A DNA stretch of 64,000 bases, from positions 2,542,001-2,606,000 of the forward strand of contig NZ_CP114291.2 of NCBI RefSeq assembly GCF_027111355.2, given 5' to 3'. Under the pieces are notes generated by a model. It did no database searches, was not told the origin of the DNA, and saw nothing but the letters and a program-made list of their open reading frames with translations. The stretch is from Flavobacterium eburneipallidum (lineage in GTDB: Bacteria > Bacteroidota > Bacteroidia > Flavobacteriales > Flavobacteriaceae). Shown here in pieces: positions 45,715-57,304 of this stretch. Within the stretch, counting starts at the first letter, position 1; every line of letters begins with the position of its first letter. Both the position numbers and the translations under genes were made by a program.

Positions 45715-46065
45715 ATGGCAGATTTATTGAAATTCGTTCAAGACGAATTCGTAACAAGAAAAGATTTCCCTGTATTTGGAGCTGGAGACACAATCACAGT
45801 TTTCTATGAAATTAAAGAGGGTGAAAAAACAAGAACACAGTTTTTTAAAGGTGTTGTTATTCAAAGAAGAGGTTCTGGAAACACAGAAACTTTTACTATC
45901 CGTAAAATGTCAGGTGCAGTTGGTGTAGAGCGTATCTTCCCAGTTAACTTGCCAGCTTTGCAAAAAATTGAAATCAATAAGAAAGGTGCTGTACGTAGAG
46001 CTAGAATTTTCTACTTCAGAGAACTTACTGGTAAAAAAGCTAAAATTAAAGATAAAAGAAGATAG
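45715..46065 (+). CDS. rplS: 50S ribosomal protein L19
   Basis: A 116-residue L19. The start MADLLKFVQDEF at 45715 fits the family; a longer reading from 45673 adds a non-conserved tail. Blocks FGAGDTITVFYEIKEGEKTR, GVVIQRRGSGNTETFTIRKMS and GVERIFPVNLP are typical. It sits at the 30S-50S interface of the ribosome. It stands alone, without the usual trmD/rimM neighbours, and ends at a terminator. Confidence 0.96.
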   Translation: MADLLKFVQDEFVTRKDFPVFGAGDTITVFYEIKEGEKTRTQFFKGVVIQRRGSGNTETFTIRKMSGAVGVERIFPVNLPALQKIEINKKGAVRRARIFYFRELTGKKAKIKDKRR

Positions 46066-46087
46066 TTTACTCTGTACTCTTAATTAC

Positions 46088-46128
46088 AAAAAGTCCCAAT
46101 GCGATAATTATCGAAATTGGGACTTTTT
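46088..46128 (+). terminator. Terminator after rplS
   Basis: AAAAAGTCCCAAT (46088-46100) pairs with ATTGGGACTTTTT (46116-46128), with an inner CGATAATTATCG palindrome and a T-run. Confidence 0.9.
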
Positions 46129-46236
46129 TTTTGATAATTTTCATACCACTAAAATCATAATTTAAGAATCAAATAGTCTTTAAAATCGTAAATTCAAAAT
46201 ATCACATAATATCTCTTTAAAATTGTTTTTTTGTAA

Positions 46237-48573
<2,337 letters not shown>

Positions 48574-48607
48574 GTAGATTTTTTACAATTCTAGTTTATA
48601 CTATATT

Positions 48608-48631
48608 AAAGACGACTTTCGGGTCGTCTTT
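48608..48631 (+). terminator. Terminator after icd
   Basis: AAAGACGAC (48608-48616) pairs with GTCGTCTTT (48623-48631) around TTTCGG, followed by a T-run. Confidence 0.92.
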
Positions 48632-48636
48632 TTTTA

Positions 48637-48644
48637 TATATTTG
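48637..48644 (+). promoter_or_regulatory. Candidate -7 element for the DUF1801 gene
   Basis: TATATTTG matches TAnnTTTG and lies 14 bases before the start at 48659, directly after the icd terminator. Confidence 0.35.
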
Positions 48645-48658
48645 GTTGAGGGAAAAAA

Positions 48659-49033
48659 ATGAAAATAAATATGGAAACCAACTTTCAAAACATCGACGAA
48701 TACATTTCCATTCAAACTCCAGAAGTTCAAATTCTTTTGGAACAAATGCGTCAAACCATACAGAAAGCTGCTCCCGAAGCCGAAGAAGTCATTAGTTATA
48801 AAATGCCAGCCTTCAAATACCACGGAATGCTAGTGTATTTTGCGGCTTATAAAAAACACATTGGTTTTTATGCCACACCAACTGGTCATTCGGAATTCGA
48901 AAAAGAATTATCCGTTTACAAACAAGGGAAAGGTTCGGTTCAATTTCCGTTATCACAACCATTGCCTTTGGATTTAATTGCTAGAATTGTAAAATTTAGA
49001 ATTGATGAAAATTTGCAAAAGAAGTCCATTTGA
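48659..49033 (+). CDS. DUF1801 (YdhG-like, CyaY/frataxin-like fold) protein
   Basis: A 124-residue protein of the DUF1801 family. Typical stretches are EAEEVISYKMPAFKYHGMLV (about 40-59) and KKHIGFYATPTG (about 65-76). Some members are called iron chaperones, but this is not well tested. A second ATG four codons in (48671) is an alternative start. Confidence 0.85.
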   Translation: MKINMETNFQNIDEYISIQTPEVQILLEQMRQTIQKAAPEAEEVISYKMPAFKYHGMLVYFAAYKKHIGFYATPTGHSEFEKELSVYKQGKGSVQFPLSQPLPLDLIARIVKFRIDENLQKKSI

Positions 49034-49143
49034 ATACCTAATTTAGCATTTTAAAACTTTAACGTTTGTTTATGAAACTTTAACGCTCGTTGATTTACAA
49101 ATAGACCACAACTTAACGAATTTTGTATTTCAAAAACTAAAAA

Positions 49144-51519
49144 ATGATTTCAAAAAAAATTATAGCCTTAAGCCTGTTTTTTTTAGTAACTTTTTCCTCA
49201 TTTTCACAAGAAAAATTTACCCTGAATGGAACTATTTCTGATACCAGAAGCAACGAAACACTAATCGGAGTAAATATTGGTGCTAAAGACACTAAACTAT
49301 TTACAACCACCAACGAATATGGTTTTTACTCCTTGACTTTACCTAAAGGAGAATACGAAATCGTAATCAGTTACGTTGGTTTTGCAACTGTTTCAGAAAA
49401 AATTTCGCTAAATCAAAACACCAAAAGAAATTTTTCACTCACTGAATCGGGTCAAGAACTAAAAGAAGTAGTTATCAATTCTGAAAAAACAACTGCTAAC
49501 ATTCGTAAACCCGAAATGAGCGTGAATAAACTTTCTATTGCAGCAATCAAAAAAATGCCTGTGGTAATGGGCGAAGTGGATGTCATCAAATCTATTTTAT
49601 TTCTTCCAGGAGTAACCAATGCTGGCGAAGGACAATCCGGATTTAATGTTCGTGGTGGTGGTGCCGATCAGAATTTAATTCTTTTGGACGAGGCCACGAT
49701 TTTCAATTCCTCGCACGTTTTTGGTTTTTTCTCCGTATTCAATCCCGATGCTATCAAAGATTTAAAATTGTACAAAGGCGGAATTCCTTCTAAATTTGGG
49801 GGTCGTGCCTCTTCTGTTTTAGATATTTATCAAAAAGATGGCAATAGCAAAGAGTTTCATGTCAATGGAGGAATTGGCTTAATCTCTAGCCGACTTCTCG
49901 CCGAAGGACCAATTGTAAAAGACAAAGGTTCGTTCTTGGTTGCAGGTCGTGGTTCGTATGCTCATTTATTTTTGAAATTAGCTGATAATGATAATTCGGC
50001 TTATTTTTATGATTTGAATACCAAGCTAAATTACAAACTCAATCCTAACAACAACTTATTTCTTTCAGGCTATTTTGGGAGAGATTTGTTTACTTTGAGC
50101 GAAAGTTTTACTAATACTTATGGAAATGCTACACTAAACTTGAGATGGAATCACCTTTTTAGTGACAAATTATTCTCTAATTTATCACTCATCTACAGTG
50201 ATTATTACTATGGGTTAACTTTAGACTTTATTGGATTCAACTGGGATTCAGGTATAAAAGATTACAATTTAAAATACGATTTTAAACATTATTTATCCAA
50301 TACCATAAAACTAAATTACGGTTTTAATTCTACCTATTATGAGTTCAATCCAGGAACAATAGAACCTAACAACGAAGATTCGAGTATCAATTTTAGACAA
50401 TTAGATATAAAATACGCTTTTGAAAATGCCATCTATTTTGAAGCTGAACATATTCTAACCGACAAATTAGCTATCAATTACGGACTACGATACAGCACAT
50501 TTAATAGATTAGGCAGTTCAACAGTTAATTTATACGAAAACAATCAGCCAGTATATTACGATTCAGATTTGAAAATCTACGAAAAAGCAACTCCAATTAG
50601 TGCTACTTTTTACAAAAAAAACAAAACCATTGCAAGTTATAACAATCTGGAACCGCGCTTGTCTGCAGCTTATGAGTTAAATAAAAACCAATCAATAAAA
50701 GCCAGCTACAATCGCATGGCACAATATTTACAATTAGTTTCAAACACTGCTTCACCTACTCCACTCGATGTTTGGACACCAAGTGATACCTACATCAAAC
50801 CACAAATTGCAGATCAAGTAGCTCTTGGTTATTTCAATAATTTTAAAGAAGGAACCTATACTTTAGAAGTCGAAAGCTTTTATAAAACCATCAAAAACCG
50901 AATGGATTATATTGATGGTGCTGATTTAATTGCTAACGAAGCCATTGAACAAGTTGTACTAAATGGCGAAATGCGTTCCTATGGTTTAGAAATTTTACTA
51001 CGAAAAAATACAGGTAAATTCAATGGATGGATTGCTTATACTTTATCCAAATCACAACAAAGAACTCCTGGCAGAACTCCTGACGAAATTGGGATTAATA
51101 ACGGCAATTGGTATCGTTCTGCCTATGATAAATTGCACAACCTTGCCGTTACTGCCAATTATAATTTAAGCGAAAAATGGAATTTTGGAGGAAACTTTAC
51201 ACTACAATCAGGACAACCAGTAACCTACCCTAATGGTCAATATATATACCAAGGAATAGTTATACCAAGCTATGGAGAAAGAAATGGCAACAGCCTCCCT
51301 ATGTATCACCACTTGGACATTTCGGCAACCTACACTCCAAAACCTGAAAAAAAGAAAGGATGGCAAAGCGAATGGGTTTTTAGTATTTATAATATTTATA
51401 ACCAACAAAACGCAGCCTCCATCAGTTTCAGACAGAATGCTGAAACTGGCGTTAATGAAGCTATAAAACTATCTATTTTTGGAGCAGTGCCTTCTGTTTC
51501 ATACAATTTTAAATTCTAA
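49144..51519 (+). CDS. TonB-dependent receptor with carboxypeptidase-regulatory-like domain (DUF4249 partner)
   Basis: A 791-residue outer-membrane receptor. It has a signal peptide (1-21), a CarboxypepD_reg-like domain (about 24-105), a plug domain (about 115-225; VRGGGADQNLILLDEATIF, KLYKGGIPSKFGGRASSVLDI) and a 22-strand-type barrel ending in VSYNFKF. It is followed three bases later by a DUF4249 lipoprotein gene, so the two form a receptor-lipoprotein unit. The ligand is unknown. Two AAACTTTAACG direct repeats lie about 60-90 bases upstream. Confidence 0.92.
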   Translation: MISKKIIALSLFFLVTFSSFSQEKFTLNGTISDTRSNETLIGVNIGAKDTKLFTTTNEYGFYSLTLPKGEYEIVISYVGFATVSEKISLNQNTKRNFSLTESGQELKEVVINSEKTTANIRKPEMSVNKLSIAAIKKMPVVMGEVDVIKSILFLPGVTNAGEGQSGFNVRGGGADQNLILLDEATIFNSSHVFGFFSVFNPDAIKDLKLYKGGIPSKFGGRASSVLDIYQKDGNSKEFHVNGGIGLISSRLLAEGPIVKDKGSFLVAGRGSYAHLFLKLADNDNSAYFYDLNTKLNYKLNPNNNLFLSGYFGRDLFTLSESFTNTYGNATLNLRWNHLFSDKLFSNLSLIYSDYYYGLTLDFIGFNWDSGIKDYNLKYDFKHYLSNTIKLNYGFNSTYYEFNPGTIEPNNEDSSINFRQLDIKYAFENAIYFEAEHILTDKLAINYGLRYSTFNRLGSSTVNLYENNQPVYYDSDLKIYEKATPISATFYKKNKTIASYNNLEPRLSAAYELNKNQSIKASYNRMAQYLQLVSNTASPTPLDVWTPSDTYIKPQIADQVALGYFNNFKEGTYTLEVESFYKTIKNRMDYIDGADLIANEAIEQVVLNGEMRSYGLEILLRKNTGKFNGWIAYTLSKSQQRTPGRTPDEIGINNGNWYRSAYDKLHNLAVTANYNLSEKWNFGGNFTLQSGQPVTYPNGQYIYQGIVIPSYGERNGNSLPMYHHLDISATYTPKPEKKKGWQSEWVFSIYNIYNQQNAASISFRQNAETGVNEAIKLSIFGAVPSVSYNFKF

Positions 51520-51522
51520 AAA

Positions 51523-52362
51523 ATGAAAAACATAAAACTATTCATAACCATATTAATAGCATCATTAAGTACAACAAGTTGCGAAGAAGTTGTTGATGTT
51601 GATTTAAACACTGCTGATCCAAAACTAGTCATTGATGCATCGATAAAATGGGAAAAAGGTTCTAATGGAAGAATTCAAAAAATTAAATTAACCACTACTA
51701 CCGATTTTTATACCGATATAATTCCAGCAGCAACAGGAGCTACCGTTACAGTAACCAATACTACTTCAAGCACTCCTATTTCTTATTTATTCATTGAAAA
51801 TGGACAAACTGGCGAATACGTGTGTAGTAATTTCGCTCCAGTACTCAATAATGATTATACCCTTACCGTTGCCTATAAAGGACAAACATACACATCCACT
51901 TCTAAATTAATGGCTACTCCAATAATTGAAAAAACAGAACAAAGTATAAAACCTGGTTTTGATGGTAAAGACGTTTATGAAATCAAATTTTATTTCAAAG
52001 ACAATGCAAACGAAACTAATTTTTATCTAGTTGCAGCCAAAAGTGGTAAAATAGCTTTTCCTGAATATGGAGTGCTTTCTGATGAGTTTTTTCAAGGAAA
52101 TTTGATGTTTGCTATTTACCAAGGCGAAGATTTAAAAACAGGAGATATTATTGATTATAGTGTGCAAGGAATAACCGAGAAATACAACAATTATATGAAC
52201 AAACTAATTAGTATTGCTGGAGATAATAGAAATGGCCCATTTGCAGTCCCACAGGCAGCTGCCATCCGAGGAAATATAATCAATACTACTAATCCTGATG
52301 ATTTTCCTTTAGGTTATTTTCATCTCTCTGAAATTGATTCTGATAGTTATACAATTAAATAA
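51523..52362 (+). CDS. DUF4249 domain lipoprotein
   Basis: A 279-residue lipoprotein with lipobox STTSC (Cys20). The N-terminal DVDLNTADPKLVIDASI and tandem beta-sandwich-like regions match DUF4249. These proteins are paired with TonB receptors in Bacteroidota and probably act as the extracellular substrate-binding lid, like SusD-type proteins but of a different fold (inference). The start follows the receptor gene stop by three bases. Confidence 0.9.
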   Translation: MKNIKLFITILIASLSTTSCEEVVDVDLNTADPKLVIDASIKWEKGSNGRIQKIKLTTTTDFYTDIIPAATGATVTVTNTTSSTPISYLFIENGQTGEYVCSNFAPVLNNDYTLTVAYKGQTYTSTSKLMATPIIEKTEQSIKPGFDGKDVYEIKFYFKDNANETNFYLVAAKSGKIAFPEYGVLSDEFFQGNLMFAIYQGEDLKTGDIIDYSVQGITEKYNNYMNKLISIAGDNRNGPFAVPQAAAIRGNIINTTNPDDFPLGYFHLSEIDSDSYTIK

Positions 52363-52388
52363 AACAAGCTACAAAACAACACTATATT

Positions 52389-52748
52389 ATGCAAACTTTT
52401 GGCGCAAGTAAAGAATTTATAAAAGACAACGAATTCGAATGGGAAGTTGTTGGCGAAGGTATCAAACGTAAAATCATGGGTTATGATGACAGCATCATGA
52501 TGGTTAATGTTCTTTTCGATAAAGGATCAATAGGAACACCACACGAACACTATCACTCACAAGTAACCAATGTTGCCAAAGGAGCTTTTGAAGTAACCAT
52601 TGGTGGCGTGACCAAAGTAATGAAAGAAGGCGATTGCTTCTATATTCCACCTCATGTAATTCATGGTGTGGTTTGCATAGAAGATGGATTGTTGATTGAT
52701 GTTTTTAGTCCTATTCGAGAAGATTTCATGCAGAAAATGACCTATTAA
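52389..52748 (+). CDS. Cupin protein, KdgF-like metal site
   Basis: A 119-residue single-domain cupin. Metal-binding residues are H52 and H54 (PHEHYH), Q58 and H92, the HxHxxxQ...H pattern also seen in KdgF, which linearises uronates during pectin and alginate use. A pectate-lyase-like gene lies about 20 kb away, so a uronate function is possible but untested. Other cupins share this site. It starts about 26 bases after the DUF4249 gene and may belong to that unit. Confidence 0.8.
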   Translation: MQTFGASKEFIKDNEFEWEVVGEGIKRKIMGYDDSIMMVNVLFDKGSIGTPHEHYHSQVTNVAKGAFEVTIGGVTKVMKEGDCFYIPPHVIHGVVCIEDGLLIDVFSPIREDFMQKMTY

Positions 52749-52799
52749 ATTTAATCGGATAGGTTTTTAAAACCTTTCGACTTTGCAAATTAATTTTTG

Positions 52800-52807
52800 T
52801 AAATTTG
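52800..52807 (+). promoter_or_regulatory. Candidate -7 element for the dual immunophilin gene
   Basis: TAAATTTG matches TAnnTTTG, 25 bases before the start at 52833. Confidence 0.4.
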
Positions 52808-52832
52808 CACCTCTATAAAAAAACAATAAAAA

Positions 52833-53765
52833 ATGGAAAACGGAATATACGCTAAATTCAACACCGCAAAAGGTTCAGTTTTAGTTAAACTAACACACGA
52901 TTTAACGCCAGGAACAGTGGGTAACTTTGTAGCACTTGCTGAAGGAAATATGGAAAACAGAATAAAACCTCAAGGAACAAAATTCTACGATGGTTTGAAT
53001 TTTCACAGAGTAATTCCTGATTTCATGATTCAGGGTGGTTGTCCACAAGGAACTGGAACTGGAGATCCTGGATACAAATTTGATGATGAATTTCACCCAA
53101 GCTTGAAACACGATAGACCAGGAGTTTTGGCTATGGCCAATTCAGGACCTGGATCTAATGGTTCACAATTTTATATCACACATGTACCAACTTCTTGGTT
53201 AGACGGAAAACATACTGTTTTCGGTCACGTTATCGAAGGACAAGATGTGGTTGATGCAGTAGCTCAAGGCGATAAATTAGAAACTCTTGAAATTATCAGA
53301 GTGGGTGATGAAGCTAAAAACTGGAATGCTATCGAAGCTTTTGTAAGTTTAAAAGGAGCTCGTTTGAAAAAATTAGCGGCTTTAAAAGCAGAATCTGAAG
53401 CCAAAATGGAACAACTAGCTGCAGGGTTTGAAAAAACAGAAAGCGGTTTGCGTTACCAATTCATTCAAAGAGGTGAAGGTAAAAAAGCAGAAGCAGGAAA
53501 AACAGTTTCAGTACATTATGAAGGTTCATTAGAAAGCGGAAAAGTTTTTGATTCATCTTATCCAAGAAAAAAACCAATCGAATTCAAATTAGGAATTGGT
53601 CAAGTAATCGAAGGCTGGGACGAAGGAATCGCTTTATTGAAAGTAGGTGACAAAGCTCGTTTTGTAATTCCATCTGATTTAGGATACGGACCAAGTGGTG
53701 CTGGAGGAGTAATTCCACCAAACGCTATTTTGATTTTTGACGTAGAATTAATGGACGTAAAATAA
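52833..53765 (+). CDS. Cyclophilin-FKBP fusion peptidyl-prolyl isomerase
   Basis: A 310-residue protein with two unrelated prolyl isomerase domains. Residues about 1-160 form a cyclophilin (FHRVIPDFMIQGG, GSNGSQFYIT, HTVFGHVIEG). After a helical linker (about 165-200), residues about 205-310 form an FKBP domain (VSVHYEGSLESGKVFDSSY, IGQVIEGWDEGIALL, GYGPSGAGGVIPPNA). Dual immunophilins of the cyclophilin-FKBP order are known from Flavobacterium. There is no signal peptide, so it acts in the cytosol, probably as a folding factor. Confidence 0.93.
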   Translation: MENGIYAKFNTAKGSVLVKLTHDLTPGTVGNFVALAEGNMENRIKPQGTKFYDGLNFHRVIPDFMIQGGCPQGTGTGDPGYKFDDEFHPSLKHDRPGVLAMANSGPGSNGSQFYITHVPTSWLDGKHTVFGHVIEGQDVVDAVAQGDKLETLEIIRVGDEAKNWNAIEAFVSLKGARLKKLAALKAESEAKMEQLAAGFEKTESGLRYQFIQRGEGKKAEAGKTVSVHYEGSLESGKVFDSSYPRKKPIEFKLGIGQVIEGWDEGIALLKVGDKARFVIPSDLGYGPSGAGGVIPPNAILIFDVELMDVK

Positions 53766-53819
53766 AGTACACAGTATTCAGTAGCAGATAGCAGAACTGA
53801 ATAATACAATACATTTTAG

Positions 53820-53847
53820 ATCCCAATATTGTAAAAGATATTGGGAT
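53820..53847 (+). terminator. Terminator after the immunophilin gene
   Basis: ATCCCAATAT (53820-53829) pairs with ATATTGGGAT (53838-53847), followed by eight T residues. Confidence 0.9.
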
Positions 53848-53878
53848 TTTTTTTATGTTTACTCAAAATAAAAAAAAT

Positions 53879-54169
53879 ATGAAAACGAAACTAATTGTAC
53901 TAACACTAACAGGGCTTTTTATCGCTTCTTGTTCCAGCAAAAAAACAGCTGCAGTACCTGAAAAACCCAAAGAAGTGGTCTTAACTCCAGAACTGATTGA
54001 AGGAAAAAATTTGTATGGAACTAGCTGTGTCAAATGCCACAAACTCTATGAACCTACAGCATACAGCAAAGAAGAATGGAAACCCATTTTAGTTCGAATG
54101 CAGAAAAAAGCTCGTTTAGACGATGTAAAAATGGCTTCTATCACTAATTATATTCATTCACAATTATAA
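53879..54169 (+). CDS. Small c-type cytochrome lipoprotein
   Basis: A 96-residue protein starting at MKTKLIVLTLTGLFIASC (53879). The lipobox Cys is about residue 18, followed by a Lys/Pro-rich linker and one haem-binding motif CVKCH in GTSCVKCHKLYEP. It is a mono-haem cytochrome, probably anchored in the periplasm and involved in electron transfer. Partner oxidases are not in the window. The longer reading from 53855 is unlikely to be translated. Confidence 0.85.
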   Translation: MKTKLIVLTLTGLFIASCSSKKTAAVPEKPKEVVLTPELIEGKNLYGTSCVKCHKLYEPTAYSKEEWKPILVRMQKKARLDDVKMASITNYIHSQL

Positions 54170-54222
54170 TTGTAATTTCTATAAATTTGATAATAAAATT
54201 CATTGCCAATAAAGCTATGACT

Positions 54223-54275
54223 AAAAAAGACCGCAAATTGGCAAAATTATAATTTGCTAATTTGCGGTCTTTTTT
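54223..54275. terminator. Long bidirectional terminator
   Basis: A 17-base outer stem (AAAAAAGACCGCAAATT at 54223-54239 with 54259-54275) surrounds an inner GCAAA/TTTGC stem (54241-54257). It lies between the cytochrome gene and the convergent DUF3820 gene, with U-tracts in both directions. Confidence 0.93.
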
Positions 54276-54278
54276 GCT

Positions 54279-54509
54279 TTAAGGTTTTGGATATTGCTTT
54301 CGTATATTGCGAATTAATTCTTCGAGACCATTGAGTTTTAATTCATAAACCAGCTGTAATTGTTGACCTAACTCTCCTTTGGGAAATCCTTTATTGGAAT
54401 ACCAAACCACATAATATTCGGGCAAATCAATAAGATGCCAGCCTTCATATTTGCCGAAGGGCATTTTGGTGTGTGCCAGTTTGATGAGCTGTTTTTGGTC
54501 TTGTTCCAT
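54279..54509 (-). CDS. DUF3820 family protein
   Basis: A 76-residue soluble protein of the DUF3820 family: MPFGKYEGWHLIDLPEYYV, WYSNKGFPKGELGQQL. Some annotations call it a quorum-sensing-regulated virulence factor, which is not supported here. The function is unknown. It is downstream of the OsmC gene on the same strand. Confidence 0.85.
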   Translation of the reverse strand: MEQDQKQLIKLAHTKMPFGKYEGWHLIDLPEYYVVWYSNKGFPKGELGQQLQLVYELKLNGLEELIRNIRKQYPKP

Positions 54510-54594
54510 TTTTTTTAGAGAAAAGAAAATAGAGAAGAGAAAATAGACCTATCAAAAATCTTTTTTCTTTATTCTTTACTCTCTGTTCTTTTTT

Positions 54595-54996
54595 CTATTT
54601 CCAATTAAAACTAATTCTCTTCTCGATTTCAGGATTCAAACTTAAGAAAACTGGACAAGTCATCGCAGCTCTTTCTAGAATAGTTTTGTTTTTTTCATCG
54701 GTAGTAACATTCATATCAAAAACAATTTCTATAGCCGAAATCATCCTTGGTTCAGCTTTCATTATTTTTGTAACAGCAGCTGTTGATGTAGCCAAATCTA
54801 CATTCAAATCTCTGGCTTTAATTCCCATAATAGTGAACATACAACTTGCCAAGGCATTGGCAACCGTATCAGTTGGAGAAAAAGCTTCTCCTTTTCCGTT
54901 GTTATCAATAGGTGCATCCGAAATGATTTCACTTCCAGATTGCAAATGAATAGACGATGTTCTTAAATCTCCTAAATAAGTTACTTTTGAGGTCAT
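54595..54996 (-). CDS. OsmC/Ohr family protein
   Basis: A 133-residue protein with the two conserved cysteines of the OsmC fold, C52 (ALASCMFTIMG) and C114 (AMTCPVFLSL). These reduce organic hydroperoxides through a Cys-based mechanism. The chain lacks the Ohr-type N-terminus, so the OsmC group is more likely. It is located between DUF3820 and the LysM/PBP1 gene on the minus strand. Confidence 0.88.
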   Translation of the reverse strand: MTSKVTYLGDLRTSSIHLQSGSEIISDAPIDNNGKGEAFSPTDTVANALASCMFTIMGIKARDLNVDLATSTAAVTKIMKAEPRMISAIEIVFDMNVTTDEKNKTILERAAMTCPVFLSLNPEIEKRISFNWK

Positions 54997-55029
54997 TTTT
55001 TTTGAGTTATGAGTTATGAATACTGATTA

Positions 55030-56922
55030 CTAATTCGCTTCTTTTACCATCAAATCGGTGTCGTAGTGCAGGATATAAACACCTTTATTCGTATAACCAC
55101 CGCCTTCTCTTTTATAAAATTCAAATTTATTATCTACTTGTTCCGTTGCTGTAGTATCTACTGTTTCTTGGTAACTTTTATCCTGTGATAAACGCAACAT
55201 GGTATCAAAAGTCACATCAAAACCACGAGTGGCAAAATTGCTTGGTAAAATTTTATTTTTCTTTCTGTATTCTTTTTCAAAAATCAAAGCTTCTGGAGAT
55301 TCGTTTTCACGAATAACTGAAGGATACATTAATTGTAATTTTGTTAACTGCTCAAAACTAATTTCATCTGTATCCAAAGTTTCATTCGGTTCTAAAATGA
55401 CCAATTGTACTTTATACATTTTCATGGCTCCTATCATTGTGTTCATTGTCCACTTTATCATCACTGTGTTAGCGGTTTCCAAAATCACATAATTGATTTT
55501 ATCTTTGACAAATAATCCTTTCAAACCTTCTACAGAAAGACTTCCGTTTTCTAAAAGTGGTGCAAATTGAACGTCTTTTTGATACTCTCTTAAATATTGT
55601 CTTACCGATTCTTTTTTCTTATCAACTACAGCAATCATATTACCGCCTTTAGCTCTCATATAATCGAACATAGCCGATTTTAAAGTTTCGTTGCTTGGAA
55701 TAGTTTGGTACAAATTCGGATAAGCATTTCCTAAATCTTTTGACAAAGGAGAAATAACTGGAGTATTATTTTTGCTTAATAATTCCGCTGTTTTTTCAAC
55801 ATTACTTTGATAAAAAGGTCCCACAATAGCATCGGCATTTTCTAAATTAAGAGCAGCGACATTCGAACTATTTTTAGTTTCTTGCGAATCAAAAATATTT
55901 ACATCAACAGCAATTCCAAGTGTTTTGGCAGAGTCAATTGCCATCAAAGCTCCAGAATAAAAATCCAAAGTCATGTTCAAAAACTTGTCTTTTTTCAAAC
56001 GCGCAGCTGTTGAATTGATAGTATCACCTTCGATTTTTGAAATATTGAAAGGCAATAACAATACTAGTTTTTTTCTATTATTCGAACTGTTTTTTGGAGA
56101 CAAAGAAGTGTATGCTTTTTTAGCTTCCTGCGTCATCAAAGCCGTTGATGGTACTTTTACTAGCATTCCTATTTCAACTCCATTGACCAAAGTTGGATTT
56201 AACTTTAGTAATTCGTCTTGACTCAAACCCGACATTTTAGACAAACTATACAAAGTTTCTTTTGGTTTTACTTCATAATCAACATAGCTAATTGCTGGAG
56301 TTGTTTTTGGAACAACAACTTTAGGCGTTTCAATTACAGTAACTTTATCCGTTTTTGGTCTATTTCCTTTAATTAATAATTGATAACCAATAGTCAAGTT
56401 AGGAATGATTTCGGGATTTAGTTTTTCCAATTCTTCTATTGTCATTCCATATTTTTTAGCAATGGAATATTTTGTCTCTTTAGGAAGAACTTCATGAAAA
56501 ATATTTTTCTCTGGAGTAACAGTCGCTTTTTTTGGAGCTGTATTGGAAGGAATAATCAACACTTGCCCAATTTGCAAACCTAATTTTTCTAAATCGGGAT
56601 TGGCTTTTTTCAAATCTTCTTCTGATACTCCGTATTGTTTTACAATACCAAATAAGGTTTCTTTGGGTTCTACTTTATGCGTTTTGGCAACTGCTTTTAC
56701 TTTTGTAGTAGTTCCTTTTTTAGGAATAAGCAAAACGCTATCCACCTTCAAACCACTTTGTGCATCTGGATTTAATTGATAAATATCATAAGGAGTAATA
56801 CTGTATTTTTGGGCAATTTGGGTAATCGTTTCTCCTTTTTCAACTTTGTGTTTATCAAAATTTTGTCCAAATGCAGAACAAACAATCATAAAAACAAAAA
56901 TGCAAATAACTCTATTTATCAT
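55030..56922 (-). CDS. LysM-repeat and periplasmic-binding-protein-like protein
   Basis: A 630-residue exported protein with a signal peptide (1-19) and four LysM modules: about 22-68 (KVEKGETITQIAQKYS), 80-128, 140-185 and 212-258. A Ser/Asn/Lys linker leads to a periplasmic-binding-protein type 1 domain (about 280-620, VLLLPFNISKIEGD, DAIVGPFYQSNVEKTAELL), resembling LppC/PBP1 folds. LysM binds peptidoglycan; the role of the second domain is unknown. It is encoded downstream of guaA on the same strand, with a dispersed repeat between them. Confidence 0.88.
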   Translation of the reverse strand: MINRVICIFVFMIVCSAFGQNFDKHKVEKGETITQIAQKYSITPYDIYQLNPDAQSGLKVDSVLLIPKKGTTTKVKAVAKTHKVEPKETLFGIVKQYGVSEEDLKKANPDLEKLGLQIGQVLIIPSNTAPKKATVTPEKNIFHEVLPKETKYSIAKKYGMTIEELEKLNPEIIPNLTIGYQLLIKGNRPKTDKVTVIETPKVVVPKTTPAISYVDYEVKPKETLYSLSKMSGLSQDELLKLNPTLVNGVEIGMLVKVPSTALMTQEAKKAYTSLSPKNSSNNRKKLVLLLPFNISKIEGDTINSTAARLKKDKFLNMTLDFYSGALMAIDSAKTLGIAVDVNIFDSQETKNSSNVAALNLENADAIVGPFYQSNVEKTAELLSKNNTPVISPLSKDLGNAYPNLYQTIPSNETLKSAMFDYMRAKGGNMIAVVDKKKESVRQYLREYQKDVQFAPLLENGSLSVEGLKGLFVKDKINYVILETANTVMIKWTMNTMIGAMKMYKVQLVILEPNETLDTDEISFEQLTKLQLMYPSVIRENESPEALIFEKEYRKKNKILPSNFATRGFDVTFDTMLRLSQDKSYQETVDTTATEQVDNKFEFYKREGGGYTNKGVYILHYDTDLMVKEAN

Positions 56923-57026
56923 AATTCTAGTATTTTAATTTCAATAATTAATTTCAATGGCAATGTAATTATAAACGGCAATGACCGAAACAAATTGCAA
57001 TTTCAATGCGTGGTTCTTTCGTTTTT

Positions 57027-57208
57027 AAAAAAAGTTAGCCACGAATTACACCAATTATCACTAATTTTTTAATCAACTTTAAAATTGAATTGCACTAATT
57101 CTATCTGCTTTAAGAATTTGTATAATAAAAAAAAGCTTTAATTGCTTCGCCTATTCGCTATCGCTCGGGTCGTGTTTATTAGTGTAATTCGTGGAGGAAA
57201 CTTTTAAA
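57027..57208. repeat. Dispersed inverted-repeat element (CACGAAT arms), copy B
   Basis: The left end AAAAGTTAGCCACGAATTAC (from about 57029), continuing with CACCAATTATCACTAATTTT, is nearly identical to copy A at 34482-34632. The right arm AGTGTAATTCGTGGAGG (57181-57197) is its complement. The interior differs: it has a Lys-like run and the insert GCTTCGCCTATTCGCTATCG. The 382-base gap between the LysM gene and guaA holds this element plus a perfect hairpin at 57242-57286 and no gene. Confidence 0.75.
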
Positions 57209-57241
57209 TTCGAAAGCAATGATTTCAATGCCAATATAAAC

Positions 57242-57286
57242 GACAAAAATCAATTTCTAAATTACTTCTTGAAATTGATTTTTGTC
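57242..57286 (-). terminator. Perfect 16-base-pair hairpin downstream of guaA
   Basis: GACAAAAATCAATTTC (57242-57257) pairs perfectly with 57271-57286 around a 13-base loop. On the minus strand it follows the guaA stop and is partly U-rich, so it is a plausible guaA terminator. Confidence 0.7.
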
Positions 57287-57304
57287 ATTATTGTTGTTTA
57301 TTTT

